Below are positions 1 to 9,851 of a stretch of 64,000 nt of DNA, piece after piece; positions within the stretch are counted from its first letter, which is position 1, and each line of letters begins with the position of its first letter. The notes under the pieces are model-generated. The model had not been told where the DNA came from and did no database searches. It saw nothing but the letters and a program-made list of their open reading frames with translations. This DNA comes from Nioella ostreopsis (lineage in GTDB: Bacteria; Pseudomonadota; Alphaproteobacteria; Rhodobacterales; Rhodobacteraceae): NCBI RefSeq assembly GCF_004000255.1, contig NZ_RCIQ01000009.1, forward strand, positions 93,338-157,337. The letters are read 5' to 3'. Made by a program: the position numbers and the translations under genes.

Positions 1-1541
1 AGGTGATAGTGCCCGCCCAGAACCCGCGCCACAGCCATCAGATAGGGCACCGCACCGGCGAACCGGTCATTCATTTCCATGCCCACGAGCGTTTCCGTCG
101 CCGTGCGCAGCGCAGTCGAGGCCGCCGCCAGCCCGGCATGATCCCCCGCCGCCGCCGTCGCATCGACCTCATCAAGCAGCGCGTACATCGCCGCGCCGCC
201 ATCCATCATCTTGCGCGCCACAAGGTCCATCGCCTGGATGCCATTGGTGCCCTCGTAAATCGCCGTCACCCGCACATCGCGCAGATATTGCGCCGCGCCC
301 GTTTCCTCGATGAAGCCCATGCCGCCATGCACCTGAATGCCCAACTGGCTGACGGTGATGCCAGTCTCGGTGCCGTAGGCCTTGGTCACCGGCGTCAGCA
401 GCGCCGCCCGCGCTTTCCACGCCGCGTCGCCCGTTGCCGTCGCCATGTCGATCGAGACCGCATTGTCCAACGCAATGGCACGGGCCGCAAAAATCTCCGC
501 CTTCATCTGCATCAGCATCCGGCGCACATCGGCGTGGTCCAGAATGGTGCCCGTGCCGCCCTCAACCGGGCTGCGCCCCTGCTTGCGTTCCAGCGCATAG
601 GCCAGCGCGTGCTGATAGGCCCCCTCGGCGGCGCAAAGGCCCTGCACCCCCACGCCAAGCCGGGCATTGTTCATCATCGTGAACATCGCCGCCATGCCGC
701 CGTGGGGTTTGCCGACCATCCAGCCGCGTGCCCCATCGAACTGCATTACGGCAGTGGGTGACCCATGCAGGCCAAGCTTGTGTTCCAGGCTCACCACGTT
801 CAGGCTGTTCCGCTCTCCGGGATTGCCATCCGCATCGGGGATGAACTTGGGCACCATGAAGAGGCTGATCCCCTTGGTCCCCGGCACCCCGTCGGGCAGC
901 CGCGCCAGCACCAGATGGCAGGTATTGGCGGTGAAATCATTGTCGCCCCAGCTGATATAGATCTTCTGCCCGGTCACGGCATAGGTGCCGTCGCCATTTG
1001 GCTCTGCCTTGGATCGCAGCGCCCCCACATCCGACCCGGCCTGCGGCTCGGTCAGGTTCATGGTGCCGTTCCACTCGCCCGAGATTAGCTTGGGCAGGTA
1101 GATCGCCTTCAGCTCATCACTCGCGTGATGTTCCAACGCCTCGATCTGGCCCTGCGTCATCAAGGGGTTCAGCTGCAGTGACAGGCAGGCAGAGCCCACC
1201 ATCTCATTGACCGCCGTCGTCACCGCCATCGGCAGGCCAAGCCCGCCAAAGTCCGGATCCGCCGACATGCCCACATAGCCGCCCTCGGCAATCGCCCGGT
1301 AGCCGTCTCCGAAGCCCGGGCTGGTGCGCACCACGCCGTTTTCCAGATAGGCTCCCTGCAGGTCCCCTCCCCGGTTCAAAGGCGCCAGCACCGTTTCCGC
1401 CATCTTGCCTGCTTCGGTCAGGATCGCCGTGACCATGTCTGGAGTCGCCTCGGCAAACCTGTCCGTCGCCGCAACGCGGTCGAGGCCGACGATATTGTCG
1501 AAGATGAAGTCGAATTCCGTCACGGGCGCTGTATAGGGCAT
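1..1541 (-). CDS. acyl-CoA dehydrogenase, DmdC-like (3' end outside window)
   Basis: FAD enzyme that forms a 2,3-double bond in an acyl-CoA and passes electrons to ETF. The visible 513 codons start MPYTAPVTEF and include the family stretches NLTEPQAGSDVG, KIYISWGD, SLEHKLGLHGSP and IYEGTNGIQAMDL. The long layout with an N-terminal extension matches the 3-methylmercaptopropionyl-CoA dehydrogenase (DmdC) and related roseobacter dehydrogenases, about 590 aa, so some 75 residues are missing beyond base 1. The start at 1541 has GGAGGAG about 8 bases upstream. Divergent from sua5 with about 100 bp between starts. Acyl-CoA dehydrogenase is certain from motifs; the DMSP-demethylation role is only an inference, because close paralogs serve other acyl-CoAs. 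Confidence 0.9.
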   Translation of the reverse strand, partial: MPYTAPVTEFDFIFDNIVGLDRVAATDRFAEATPDMVTAILTEAGKMAETVLAPLNRGGDLQGAYLENGVVRTSPGFGDGYRAIAEGGYVGMSADPDFGGLGLPMAVTTAVNEMVGSACLSLQLNPLMTQGQIEALEHHASDELKAIYLPKLISGEWNGTMNLTEPQAGSDVGALRSKAEPNGDGTYAVTGQKIYISWGDNDFTANTCHLVLARLPDGVPGTKGISLFMVPKFIPDADGNPGERNSLNVVSLEHKLGLHGSPTAVMQFDGARGWMVGKPHGGMAAMFTMMNNARLGVGVQGLCAAEGAYQHALAYALERKQGRSPVEGGTGTILDHADVRRMLMQMKAEIFAARAIALDNAVSIDMATATGDAAWKARAALLTPVTKAYGTETGITVSQLGIQVHGGMGFIEETGAAQYLRDVRVTAIYEGTNGIQAMDLVARKMMDGGAAMYALLDEVDATAAAGDHAGLAAASTALRTATETLVGMEMNDRFAGAVPYLMAVARVLGGHYH

Positions 1542-1645
1542 GGTCACTCCTCCTTGGCACGGGATCGGGCCGCGCGATATGGGCCTGTCCTTGGGCCAGA
1601 TATTTTGCCATACCCGCCCCGATCAACAGAAACGTTACGTCGCTC

Positions 1646-2605
<960 letters not shown>

Positions 2606-2611
2606 TCGGCT

Positions 2612-2770
2612 TCATCTTGGCCCAAATACCTCCGCCGGAGGCATCCGACCTCTCGGCGCACAGCACCCTCCGACCAGGCATCCTGCGAGATCCGCAAATC
2701 CGTGGCAACGCGGGCCGACGATGGCTCCCCTGAAAGGGGGGCTTGAGGAGGTCCGCTCCCCCGCGCCGAC
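2612..2770 (+). repeat. dispersed intergenic repeat, copy 1
   Basis: Begins CTTGGCCCAAATACCTCC, where CCTCCG-C-CGGAGG is a tight hairpin. About 60 bases later comes TCCGTGGCAACGCGGGCCG, then a GC-rich hairpin and TTGAGGAGGTCCGCTCCCC. The same order of blocks recurs at 19673-19834 and, inverted, at 32578-32733. It lies between the convergent 3' ends of sua5 and yqgE, so it could act as a bidirectional terminator. No open frame is conserved among copies. Confidence 0.7.
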
Positions 2771-2775
2771 GCTGC

Positions 2776-3333
2776 TCAGGCGCGTCCGGCTTCGGCGGAC
2801 AGCATCAGGGGCGACACCCCCAGCTTGGCCAGGGCCGCTTCCCATTTGCCGTCCATATCGGTCCCGAAGACGATCCCCGCATCCGCGTCGCAGGTCAGCC
2901 AGCCATTCTGGCCGATCTCGGCCTCCAACTGCCCCGGTGCCCAACCCGAATAGCCAAGCGCCATGACTGCCCTGTCAGGCCCCTCGCCATTGGCAAGGTC
3001 TTCCAGCACATCGAGAGTCGCCGTCATTCCGAAGCCACCGGGCACCCGCATCGTGCCGCCCTCGTCGCCATAGTCATCGCTGTGCAGCACAAACCCACGT
3101 CCGGTTTCGACCGGCCCGCCATAGAGGATCGGGATCTTCGGCGGCTGCATGGCCTCGATTCCCAGCTGGCTGATCATCTCGGCAAAACTGACTTCCGTGA
3201 CCGGCTTGTTCACGATCAGCCCCATGGCCCCGTCATCGGAATGATCACACAGAAGGATCACCGCCCCGGCAAACCGGGGGTCACCCATTCCGGGCATGGC
3301 GATCAGAAGCTGTCCCGTCAGATATGTGGTCAT
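2776..3333 (-). CDS. YqgE/AlgH family protein
   Basis: 185-aa protein of the UPF0301 (DUF179) family; its biochemical role is not settled in the family. The hallmark N-terminus LTGQLLIAMPGMGDPRFAG is followed by GAMGLIVNKP, YGGPVETGRGFVLH and ALGYSGWAPGQLE, and the length is typical. The start at 3333 (MTTYLTG) fits the family; the frame stays open upstream to 3654 but that part is overlapped by the divergent gene and its promoter region. Confidence 0.9.
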   Translation of the reverse strand: MTTYLTGQLLIAMPGMGDPRFAGAVILLCDHSDDGAMGLIVNKPVTEVSFAEMISQLGIEAMQPPKIPILYGGPVETGRGFVLHSDDYGDEGGTMRVPGGFGMTATLDVLEDLANGEGPDRAVMALGYSGWAPGQLEAEIGQNGWLTCDADAGIVFGTDMDGKWEAALAKLGVSPLMLSAEAGRA

Positions 3334-3469
3334 GACCGATATTTTTTGTGTCTCTCCATGAACATGTGCGGAATTCTGCATGGGTGCAAGCGCGCAAACC
3401 TCTCCGACATGGGCCAATTCGCCAAAACGTGACTTCCCTTTGATCGACCGAGGCAATACCTGACAGACC

Positions 3470-4300
3470 ATGAACAAATCCATCCTGTCCCGCGCGCTGA
3501 TGGCGCTGACCTGCGTTCTGGCCTTGCATCTCTCGCCCGGGGCGGCCTCCGCCCAATCCGGCGTGGTGCCGGAAGACGTGGTCCAGATCGAGCTACTGGA
3601 AGGCTGGCGGCGGGACGATGGCAGCCATATGGCCGGTCTCCTGATCCGGCTCACCCCCGGCTGGAAAACCTATTGGCGCGCGCCGGGCGAAGCGGGCATT
3701 CCCCCGCGCCTGCAATTGCGCGACCGCAGCGGCCTGCTATCCGCCGCCCTGCACTGGCCGGTGCCGGAGGTGTTTCATTCGAACGGTATGCAATCCATCG
3801 GCTACAGTTCCGACGTGATCTTCCCGCTGGAACTGACCCTGGCCGAAGGCACCGGGGCCCTGCGCCTCGCGGGCCGGATAGACCTGGGCGTCTGTCACGA
3901 TATCTGCATGCCGGTCTCGATTGCGCTGCGCGGCACCCTGCCCGCGGGCGGGCGTCCCGACCCCCGGATCGCCGCGGCGCTGGCCGACCGTCCCCTGACC
4001 GGGGCCGAAGCCGGGGCCGGGCGCGTGTCATGCGACCTGACCCCGATCAGCGACGGTCTGCGGGTCGTCGCCCGCATTCCCCTGCCCCGTCTTGGCAGCG
4101 CCGAAACCGTGGTCTTCGAACTGCCCGACCCGTCGATCTGGATATCCGAAGCGATGGTGGAGCGCAGCGGCGCCACGCTCACTGCCACGGCCGATATCGT
4201 CCCCCCCGATGCCGGCCCCTTCGCAATGGACCGGTCTTCCCTGAGGATGACCGTGCTGGCGGCAGGAACAGCGGTGGAACTGACCGGCTGCCAGGGGTAG
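3470..4300 (+). CDS. DsbD N-terminal-domain-like periplasmic protein
   Basis: 276 aa with a Sec signal peptide (residues 1-29, cut near GAASA-QS). The mature part resembles the immunoglobulin-like N-terminal domain of DsbD/ScsB proteins (PF11412 type): GWKTYWRAPGEAGIPP, HSNGMQSIGY and the two-cysteine motif GVCHDICMP at about 143-151, which in DsbD relatives passes electrons to periplasmic thiol proteins. There is no transmembrane DsbD-beta or thioredoxin part, so it is a stand-alone domain. A distal Cys-Gly pair closes the protein (LTGCQG). Partner and substrate are unknown. It converges on the Hint array with a 21-bp gap. Confidence 0.8.
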   Translation: MNKSILSRALMALTCVLALHLSPGAASAQSGVVPEDVVQIELLEGWRRDDGSHMAGLLIRLTPGWKTYWRAPGEAGIPPRLQLRDRSGLLSAALHWPVPEVFHSNGMQSIGYSSDVIFPLELTLAEGTGALRLAGRIDLGVCHDICMPVSIALRGTLPAGGRPDPRIAAALADRPLTGAEAGAGRVSCDLTPISDGLRVVARIPLPRLGSAETVVFELPDPSIWISEAMVERSGATLTATADIVPPDAGPFAMDRSSLRMTVLAAGTAVELTGCQG

Positions 4301-4321
4301 GCCCCGACACCGGACACGGGA

Positions 4322-5287
4322 TCAGGCCGCAACGGCCCCATTCAAGCGCGCAGCGATGCGCGCAGGCACCTGCCGGGCGCTCATCGCACGCGGATAAGAC
4401 AATTCCTCCATCTCCGGCACGTCACCATAAAGCGCTTCGAATTCGGCGAAATTGTCGAAGACCCGGCGGGACACGTTGTCGATGAAGGTTTCCGCAGGCG
4501 CACCATTCGCGAGGATGATCTCGTGCTCTTCTGTCTCGACATGGTAGACGGTGTAAGCCTCTCCCATCTCGGAGAGCGGCACCCAAGTGATGGTCGTGCC
4601 GTTGACCAGCGCGCCCGCATGACAGATCACCCCATCGACCAGCATCCCGTGATCCGCCGTCACGGTAAGGTCAGCATGCGGCAGGCCCACACCCAGAGAC
4701 CCGGCAGCAAACCGCACCGGCATCAAGCGCTCGGCCGGACCAAAGCGGGTGGACACGGTCTGGCGGCCGATCCATTTCACTGGCACCCTGCGACCTTCGG
4801 AGGTCAGCACGTCGTCACCGATGCGAAGATCCTCAACCACAGTGGCCCCAGAAGGGGTAGCAATCCTGGTTCCCGCGTGAAAGCACAGCAGCGTGGTGTC
4901 GAAATCTGCCCGGACCAGATCAGTCGACCAGTTGACGTTAATCGGGGTAGATGGCGACGGCTCGGACGAAAGCACCAGATAGTAGCCGTTGCTGCTATTG
5001 AGATAGCTCTCATAGGTATTGGACAGGAAAACCGGCGCGGGTGCCCCATTGTAGTCGAGGATATAGCCGACATACTCCACATCCCAAGGATAACTGCCAG
5101 ACGTGAAATTCGTCGGACCGGTTGAGCCGTTGAAGGTGAAGCCATCCGGACCGGTGAGCGTGAAAGTCTGGTCAGCGTCGCCGTCTGTGATTGTCCCGGT
5201 GGCTGTCATCGCATGGGTCGGCCCAAACGGCGAGAGCGTATCGTCCGCGTTGTACCAGTAGTAGTTGTTATATGTGAATGAAGCCAT
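4322..5287 (-). CDS. Hint-domain protein 1 of tandem array
   Basis: 321 aa. Residues 1-134 form a Tyr/Asn/Thr/Gly-rich, probably beta-rich domain (MASFTYNNYYWYN) unlike the N-domains of its neighbours. Cys135 opens a Hint domain (CFHAGTRIATPSG), with IGDDVLTSEGRRVPVKWIG, the block-B motif LTVTADHGMLVDGVICHAG and VETEEHEIILANGAPAETF. Hint domains self-cleave at the N-terminal cysteine in inteins and hedgehog proteins. A conserved tail of about 50 aa follows (NVSRRVFDNFAEFEALYGD). No signal peptide is evident. First (promoter-distal) gene of seven. That the N-domain is released or conjugated by Hint is inference. Confidence 0.85.
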   Translation of the reverse strand: MASFTYNNYYWYNADDTLSPFGPTHAMTATGTITDGDADQTFTLTGPDGFTFNGSTGPTNFTSGSYPWDVEYVGYILDYNGAPAPVFLSNTYESYLNSSNGYYLVLSSEPSPSTPINVNWSTDLVRADFDTTLLCFHAGTRIATPSGATVVEDLRIGDDVLTSEGRRVPVKWIGRQTVSTRFGPAERLMPVRFAAGSLGVGLPHADLTVTADHGMLVDGVICHAGALVNGTTITWVPLSEMGEAYTVYHVETEEHEIILANGAPAETFIDNVSRRVFDNFAEFEALYGDVPEMEELSYPRAMSARQVPARIAARLNGAVAA

Positions 5288-5517
5288 GGCTCAGCCCTCC
5301 CTTTTTCCGTCCGCAATCGAGGGTTGAGCCCCCCATCCTGATGTAATTGTTAATCTATTTTAAGGTTGCTGCGCGTCAATGCACGGCCGGTCCCAAAGGC
5401 GAAAATGTTTTGTGAACTCCACGGATTGCACGTCTTGAGGAAGCCGCTGCATTTTTGGACAGCGCTGCCAACGGCCCCTAGCGTGAACCGTCATGTCGGG
5501 AGAGGGGTTGAGAAGGT

Positions 5518-6432
5518 TCAGCCCGCTTTCCGCATGGACTGTAAGATCTGCAGCCGGTCACTGACCCAGACAGGCACCTGCCGCGCGCTCATGGCGCGGG
5601 GATAGGGCAGTTCTTCCATCTCGGGCACGTCGCCATAGAGCGTTTCGAACTCGTCGAAATTGTCGAAGGCCCGGCGGGTGACATTGTCGATGAAGGTCTC
5701 GGTGCGGGCGCCATTGGCGAGGATGATCTCGTGTTCCTCGGTCTCGATATGGTAGACCGTATAGGTCTCCCCCATATCGGCCAAAGGCACCCGTATAATC
5801 GTCGTGCCATTCACAAGCGCCCCGGCATGACAGATGACGCCCTCCACCAGCATGCCATGATCTGCGGTCACCGTGAGGTCGGCAGTTGGCAGGCCATCGC
5901 CCAAAGACCCCGCCGCAAAGCGCACCGGCATCAGGCGCTCGGCAGGCCCGAAGCGGGTCGAGACGGTCTGCCGCCCGATCCATTTGACGGGAACCAGCTG
6001 ACCAGCAGCGGTCCGGATCAGATCCCCGATGTCCAGTGTTTCGACAGCGCGCGTTCCGCCGGGCACGGCGATGCCGGTGCCGGGCAGGAAGCAGACGGTG
6101 TAGGTCGACACCGTATCGATGTCGGCCAAGACCAACGGATTTGGCGGGTTGAAATCGGTAGGCTGAAATCCGTCGGGGATCAGTATGTAGAAGTCCCAGG
6201 TATCCGCCAGGACTGGCAGGTTCATGGTGCCCCCACCCGAAAGCGGCATGGCGTAGGTGCCGTAGAAATTGTCCCCATGCGACGAACCGGTCACAGCCAC
6301 ACCCGGCTCGAATTCGACATCCGCCTGAGAATCCGTCACCACATCGTCGGCAATTCCCACAACCCCGGAGTTAGTGGCCGTTGTCGCGCCGCCGAAATAG
6401 TAAAACAATTGATCAAAAGTGTAGCTGGCCAT
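5518..6432 (-). CDS. Hint-domain protein 2 of tandem array
   Basis: 304 aa starting MASYTFDQLF at 6432, chosen because six of the seven copies begin MAS or MA followed by an aromatic-rich strand; the frame is open further upstream. The N-domain (1-113) carries SGGGTMNLPVL and then a Pro-rich stretch, the subtype shared with copies 4 and 7. Hint starts at Cys114 (CFLPGTGIAVPGG) and keeps TADHGML and ETEEHEIILANGA. The tail ends with a Lys/Arg-containing variable stretch (RLQILQSMRKAG). A 230-bp spacer separates it from copy 1, so each gene may carry its own promoter. Confidence 0.85.
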   Translation of the reverse strand: MASYTFDQLFYYFGGATTATNSGVVGIADDVVTDSQADVEFEPGVAVTGSSHGDNFYGTYAMPLSGGGTMNLPVLADTWDFYILIPDGFQPTDFNPPNPLVLADIDTVSTYTVCFLPGTGIAVPGGTRAVETLDIGDLIRTAAGQLVPVKWIGRQTVSTRFGPAERLMPVRFAAGSLGDGLPTADLTVTADHGMLVEGVICHAGALVNGTTIIRVPLADMGETYTVYHIETEEHEIILANGARTETFIDNVTRRAFDNFDEFETLYGDVPEMEELPYPRAMSARQVPVWVSDRLQILQSMRKAG

Positions 6433-6676
6433 GACGCCCTCCAAAATTGGTACTCTGAATCTGACCCGGATCTGACCGGCTTCAAGTGGACACATCCCCT
6501 TGTCGCAGGTCTTTGGGCGCGCGGCTAGTCTGGTATTCTTTACAAGGCCTTGCCTGACCGGATCGACCGGTGCGCAACATCAAAAGGGCAACGGCGCTTG
6601 TGAAAGCCCCAACAGTCCTGAGCAGAGGGGCCTGCCTTCGCACCCTGTCCAGGCCGCGCCCCGGTCTTCGCAGACC

Positions 6677-7594
6677 TCATGCCGCAGCCCGCGTTGACAG
6701 GCTCACCTTGATCCGTTCCGGCACCTGCCTTTCGGACATCGCGCGGGGATGGGGGAGTTCTTCCATCTCCGGCACATCGCCATAGAGCGCCTCAAACTCG
6801 GCATAGTTGTCGAAAACCCGGCGGCTCACGTTGTCGATAAAGGTCTCGGCTGGGGCGCCATTGGCGAGGATGATTTCGTGTTCCTCGGTCTCGATGTGGT
6901 AGACCGTGTAGCTCTCGCCCATCTCCTGCAAAGGCACCTGCGTGATCGTCGTGCCATTCACCAGCGCGCCCGCGTGGCAGATGACGCCACCCACCAGCAT
7001 CCCGTGATCGGCAGTGACCGTCAGGTCAGCGGTCGGCAGGCCCTCGCCCAGAGATCCGGCAGCGAAGCGGATCAGCCTCAGGCGGTCGGGTAGGCCAAAG
7101 ACCGGCATCGCGGTCTGGCGGCCGATCCATTTGACCGGAACCACTTTGCCGTCGCAGGTCAGCACCTCGTCGCCGATATTAAGGCTATCCACCCGCACCT
7201 CGCCGCCGGGGGTCCGGATCAGGCTGTCGGCGGCAAAGCAGAGATAGGCCGTGGCCTCGGACTGATAGGCGTTTGTGGTGCCAGAGGCTAGAATCGTCGT
7301 CTGGGTATCGCCATCCTCGTGAATGGGTACCCGGTACGTAAAACCATCACTAAACACGCCGTATTCCGTCCCGCCGGAGGTGATTGTATAGCCGGTAAAA
7401 GTAATGGCGTTATTCGCCCACCAATCCACGCCGGCATTCAGGGTGCCGCTGTCATCGACATCGGTAATGTCGAAATCTGGGTTTCCCCACCCCAACGCAT
7501 ATGTCCAGGTCAGTGAGCTACCTGCCCCGCCAAGCGTGCCATTTACTGCCACGCCACCTAACTGAAACCAACCGAGTGTCGTATGAGCCGCCAT
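6677..7594 (-). CDS. Hint-domain protein 3 of tandem array
   Basis: 305 aa. The N-domain (1-118) contains an acidic loop DVDDSGTL resembling calcium-binding DxDxDG loops, then GYTITSGGTEYGVF and ASGTTNAYQSEA. It is clearly related to the N-domain of copy 6 and not to its direct neighbours. Cys119 starts Hint (CFAADSLIRTPGG); TADHGMLVGG and ETEEHEIILANGA are intact. In the otherwise constant core it has RQTAMPVFGLPDRLRLIRF where other copies read RQTVSTRFGPAERLMPVRF, so its core is the most diverged. The tail ends LSTRAAA. Confidence 0.85.
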   Translation of the reverse strand: MAAHTTLGWFQLGGVAVNGTLGGAGSSLTWTYALGWGNPDFDITDVDDSGTLNAGVDWWANNAITFTGYTITSGGTEYGVFSDGFTYRVPIHEDGDTQTTILASGTTNAYQSEATAYLCFAADSLIRTPGGEVRVDSLNIGDEVLTCDGKVVPVKWIGRQTAMPVFGLPDRLRLIRFAAGSLGEGLPTADLTVTADHGMLVGGVICHAGALVNGTTITQVPLQEMGESYTVYHIETEEHEIILANGAPAETFIDNVSRRVFDNYAEFEALYGDVPEMEELPHPRAMSERQVPERIKVSLSTRAAA

Positions 7595-7802
7595 TCTGCC
7601 TGTATCCTTTTACTTGCCAATTCGCCCCTCAGCCGAACATAGGCCTGCGCCGCCGCATCCATTCAGGCGCGCCCGGAAATTCGCGCCAGAGCCCATTCCG
7701 ACTTGAGGAGTCTCTCTTTATCCCAAACTGCGATCAATGTGCGGTCCGGGAAACGTTAGGTCTTCACATCGCGGCAATCAACGCATTGTTGCCCGCACCC
7801 GA

Positions 7803-8735
7803 TCACGCCGCCCGGACGAGCCCCAGCCGCGCCCTGATGAATGGCGGCACCTGGCGGGGCGACATGGCGCGGGGATAGGGAAGCTCCTGCATTTCGGGAA
7901 CCTCGCCATAGAGCGCCTCGAACTCCGAGTAATTATCGAAGGCGCGGCGGCTGACATTGTCGATAAACGTCTCGGCAGGCGCGCCATTCGCTAAGATGAC
8001 TTCGTGAGCCTCGGTTTCCACATGGTAGACGGTGTATGTCTCGCCCATTTCAGCCAGAGGCACACGCGTAATCGTCGTCCCGTTCAGCAGAGCGCCCGCG
8101 TGGCAGATCACGCCACCCACCAGCATGCCGTGATCAGCGGTCACTGTCAGGTCGGCATTCGGCAGGCCATCGCCCAGAGACCCGGCGGCGAAACGCACCG
8201 GCATCAGGCGCTCGGCAGGCCCGAAACGGGTGGACACGGTCTGGCGCCCGATCCACTTCACGGGGACATCCCGGCCATCTGCCGTTAGCACCACGTCCCC
8301 GATCCGCAGACCCTCCACTGCGACCGGACCCGCTTCCGTTGCGATCATCGTGCCTTCCGCGAAGCAGATCAGGTAGGGATCTCCGGTCAGCGCGTTGAGA
8401 TCGAGCGTCGCGGGGAAGATGTAATCCGCCAAGTTCGCCCCTGCCGGGACCGGGATCACCGTGTAGCCGTTCGCCAGTTGCAGCACCGGCAGGTTCGCCG
8501 TGCCGCCCCCCTGCAAGGAGATATCGACGTCGCCCAGATAGGTGGCGTTGCTGCTGTTCACCCCGTTGACCTTGTAGATGATCGTGTCGGTGCTCTGGAA
8601 CGTGCCGTCCGACGACCCGTCGCCGGTCCATTCCTCGAATTCAAGCAGCGTCGCGTTCGTACCCGACCCGCCAAGGGGAACGGTGCCGGTTCCCGGATCG
8701 TAATAGGCACTGCTGTAGAATTGAAAACTCGCCAT
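7803..8735 (-). CDS. Hint-domain protein 4 of tandem array
   Basis: 310 aa, start MASFQFYSSAYYDPG. The N-domain (1-123) is Ser/Thr/Gly-rich with LQGGGTANLPVLQLANGY, the subtype of copies 2 and 7. Hint from Cys124 (CFAEGTMIATEAG) has VLTADGRDVPVKWIGRQTV and TADHGMLVGGVICHAG. The tail reads PYPRAMSPRQVPPFIRARLG. The core is nearly identical to copies 1, 2, 6 and 7. Function as for copy 1; no homologous passenger domain of known function was recognised. Confidence 0.85.
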   Translation of the reverse strand: MASFQFYSSAYYDPGTGTVPLGGSGTNATLLEFEEWTGDGSSDGTFQSTDTIIYKVNGVNSSNATYLGDVDISLQGGGTANLPVLQLANGYTVIPVPAGANLADYIFPATLDLNALTGDPYLICFAEGTMIATEAGPVAVEGLRIGDVVLTADGRDVPVKWIGRQTVSTRFGPAERLMPVRFAAGSLGDGLPNADLTVTADHGMLVGGVICHAGALLNGTTITRVPLAEMGETYTVYHVETEAHEVILANGAPAETFIDNVSRRAFDNYSEFEALYGEVPEMQELPYPRAMSPRQVPPFIRARLGLVRAA

Positions 8736-8851
8736 GGCGTCCCGTCCCGGGTTTCCAGAAAAATATGCGCCGACAGTGCCCGCGAAGGGACCCGTCTGTC
8801 AATCGAAGCGACCCGGCGCAGGCACCGAGTCAGTTGAAAACAAGGCGGTGG

Positions 8852-9733
8852 CTACGCCGCGCAGCGGCCCGAAATCCGGTCCCGGATCCATTCCGGCACC
8901 TGCCGCGCGGACATGGCGCGGGGATAGGGCAGCTCTTCCATCTCCGGCACGTCACCGTAGAGGGCCTCGAACTCCGCGTAGTTGTCGAAGCTCCGGCGCG
9001 AGACATTGTCGATAAACGTCTCGGCTGGGGCACCATTGGCGAGGATGATTTCGTGTTCCTCGGTCTCGATATGATAGACGGTATAGGTCTCGCCCATATC
9101 GGCCAAAGGCACGCGGGTGATGGTCGCGCCATTCACCAACGCACCTGCGTGACAGATGACCCAGTCGACCAGCATCCCATGATCCGCCGTGACCGTCAGG
9201 TCGGTATGAGGCAGGCCGTCCCCAAGAGCCCCAGCGGCGAAGCGGATAGGCATCAACCGTTCGGCAGGTCCGAAGCGGGTCGCAACGGCCTGGCGACCGA
9301 TCCATTTGACGGGAACCTCTCGACCGCATGCAGTCAGGATCGTGTCACCGATGCGCAGGGCTTCCACCGCCACTTCCCCAGCTGGAGTCGCGATCTGGCT
9401 CCCTGCAAGGAAGCAGTAGAGGTATGGGCCCGTCGCCTCAAAGAACACGTTCTGCCCAGACAGGTTGCTGTCAGCCAGAAGCCATGTCTGCCCTGCGCCG
9501 GTCGGGCTGGTCGAGATCATCACACCGCCCTGATCGGTCGTGCCCCTGTAGTAGAAGGTGGAGCCGCTGTATTCCACGGCGTCCCCGACGGCGGTCGATC
9601 CATCAATCGTAACGTCCGCCTCGGTTAGGGGTGTCGTGGGCGTGGAGGCGCCGGTAATGTTGTATGCCGGCCCTTCTAGGAGGTTCGTGCTGCTCCCAAT
9701 GAAATGGATGAAAGCAAAACTGTAGCTCGCCAT
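8852..9733 (-). CDS. Hint-domain protein 5 of tandem array
   Basis: 293 aa, the shortest copy apart from uncertainty over the start of copy 7. The N-domain (1-106; MASYSFAFIHFIGSSTN) is of its own type, with runs of Thr/Ser/Gly and no Gly-Gly-Gly-Thr or acidic-loop signature. Hint begins at Cys107 (CFLAGSQIATPAGEV), followed by VLTV-type blocks and TADHGMLVDWVICHAG, in which Trp replaces the usual Gly. The tail PYPRAMSARQVPEWIRDRI matches the other copies. The spacers on both sides are only about 117 bp. Confidence 0.85.
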   Translation of the reverse strand: MASYSFAFIHFIGSSTNLLEGPAYNITGASTPTTPLTEADVTIDGSTAVGDAVEYSGSTFYYRGTTDQGGVMISTSPTGAGQTWLLADSNLSGQNVFFEATGPYLYCFLAGSQIATPAGEVAVEALRIGDTILTACGREVPVKWIGRQAVATRFGPAERLMPIRFAAGALGDGLPHTDLTVTADHGMLVDWVICHAGALVNGATITRVPLADMGETYTVYHIETEEHEIILANGAPAETFIDNVSRRSFDNYAEFEALYGDVPEMEELPYPRAMSARQVPEWIRDRISGRCAA

Positions 9734-9851
9734 GGTCGTCCCCCGTTTCGAAGCCTGTGGTGCGTCTCAACACCGGAAAAGGAGCGCTGGCGAGACTGTC
9801 CTCGCCGTACGACCTTTGAATGTGACGAAATGCAGTCTAGCGAGCGAACAC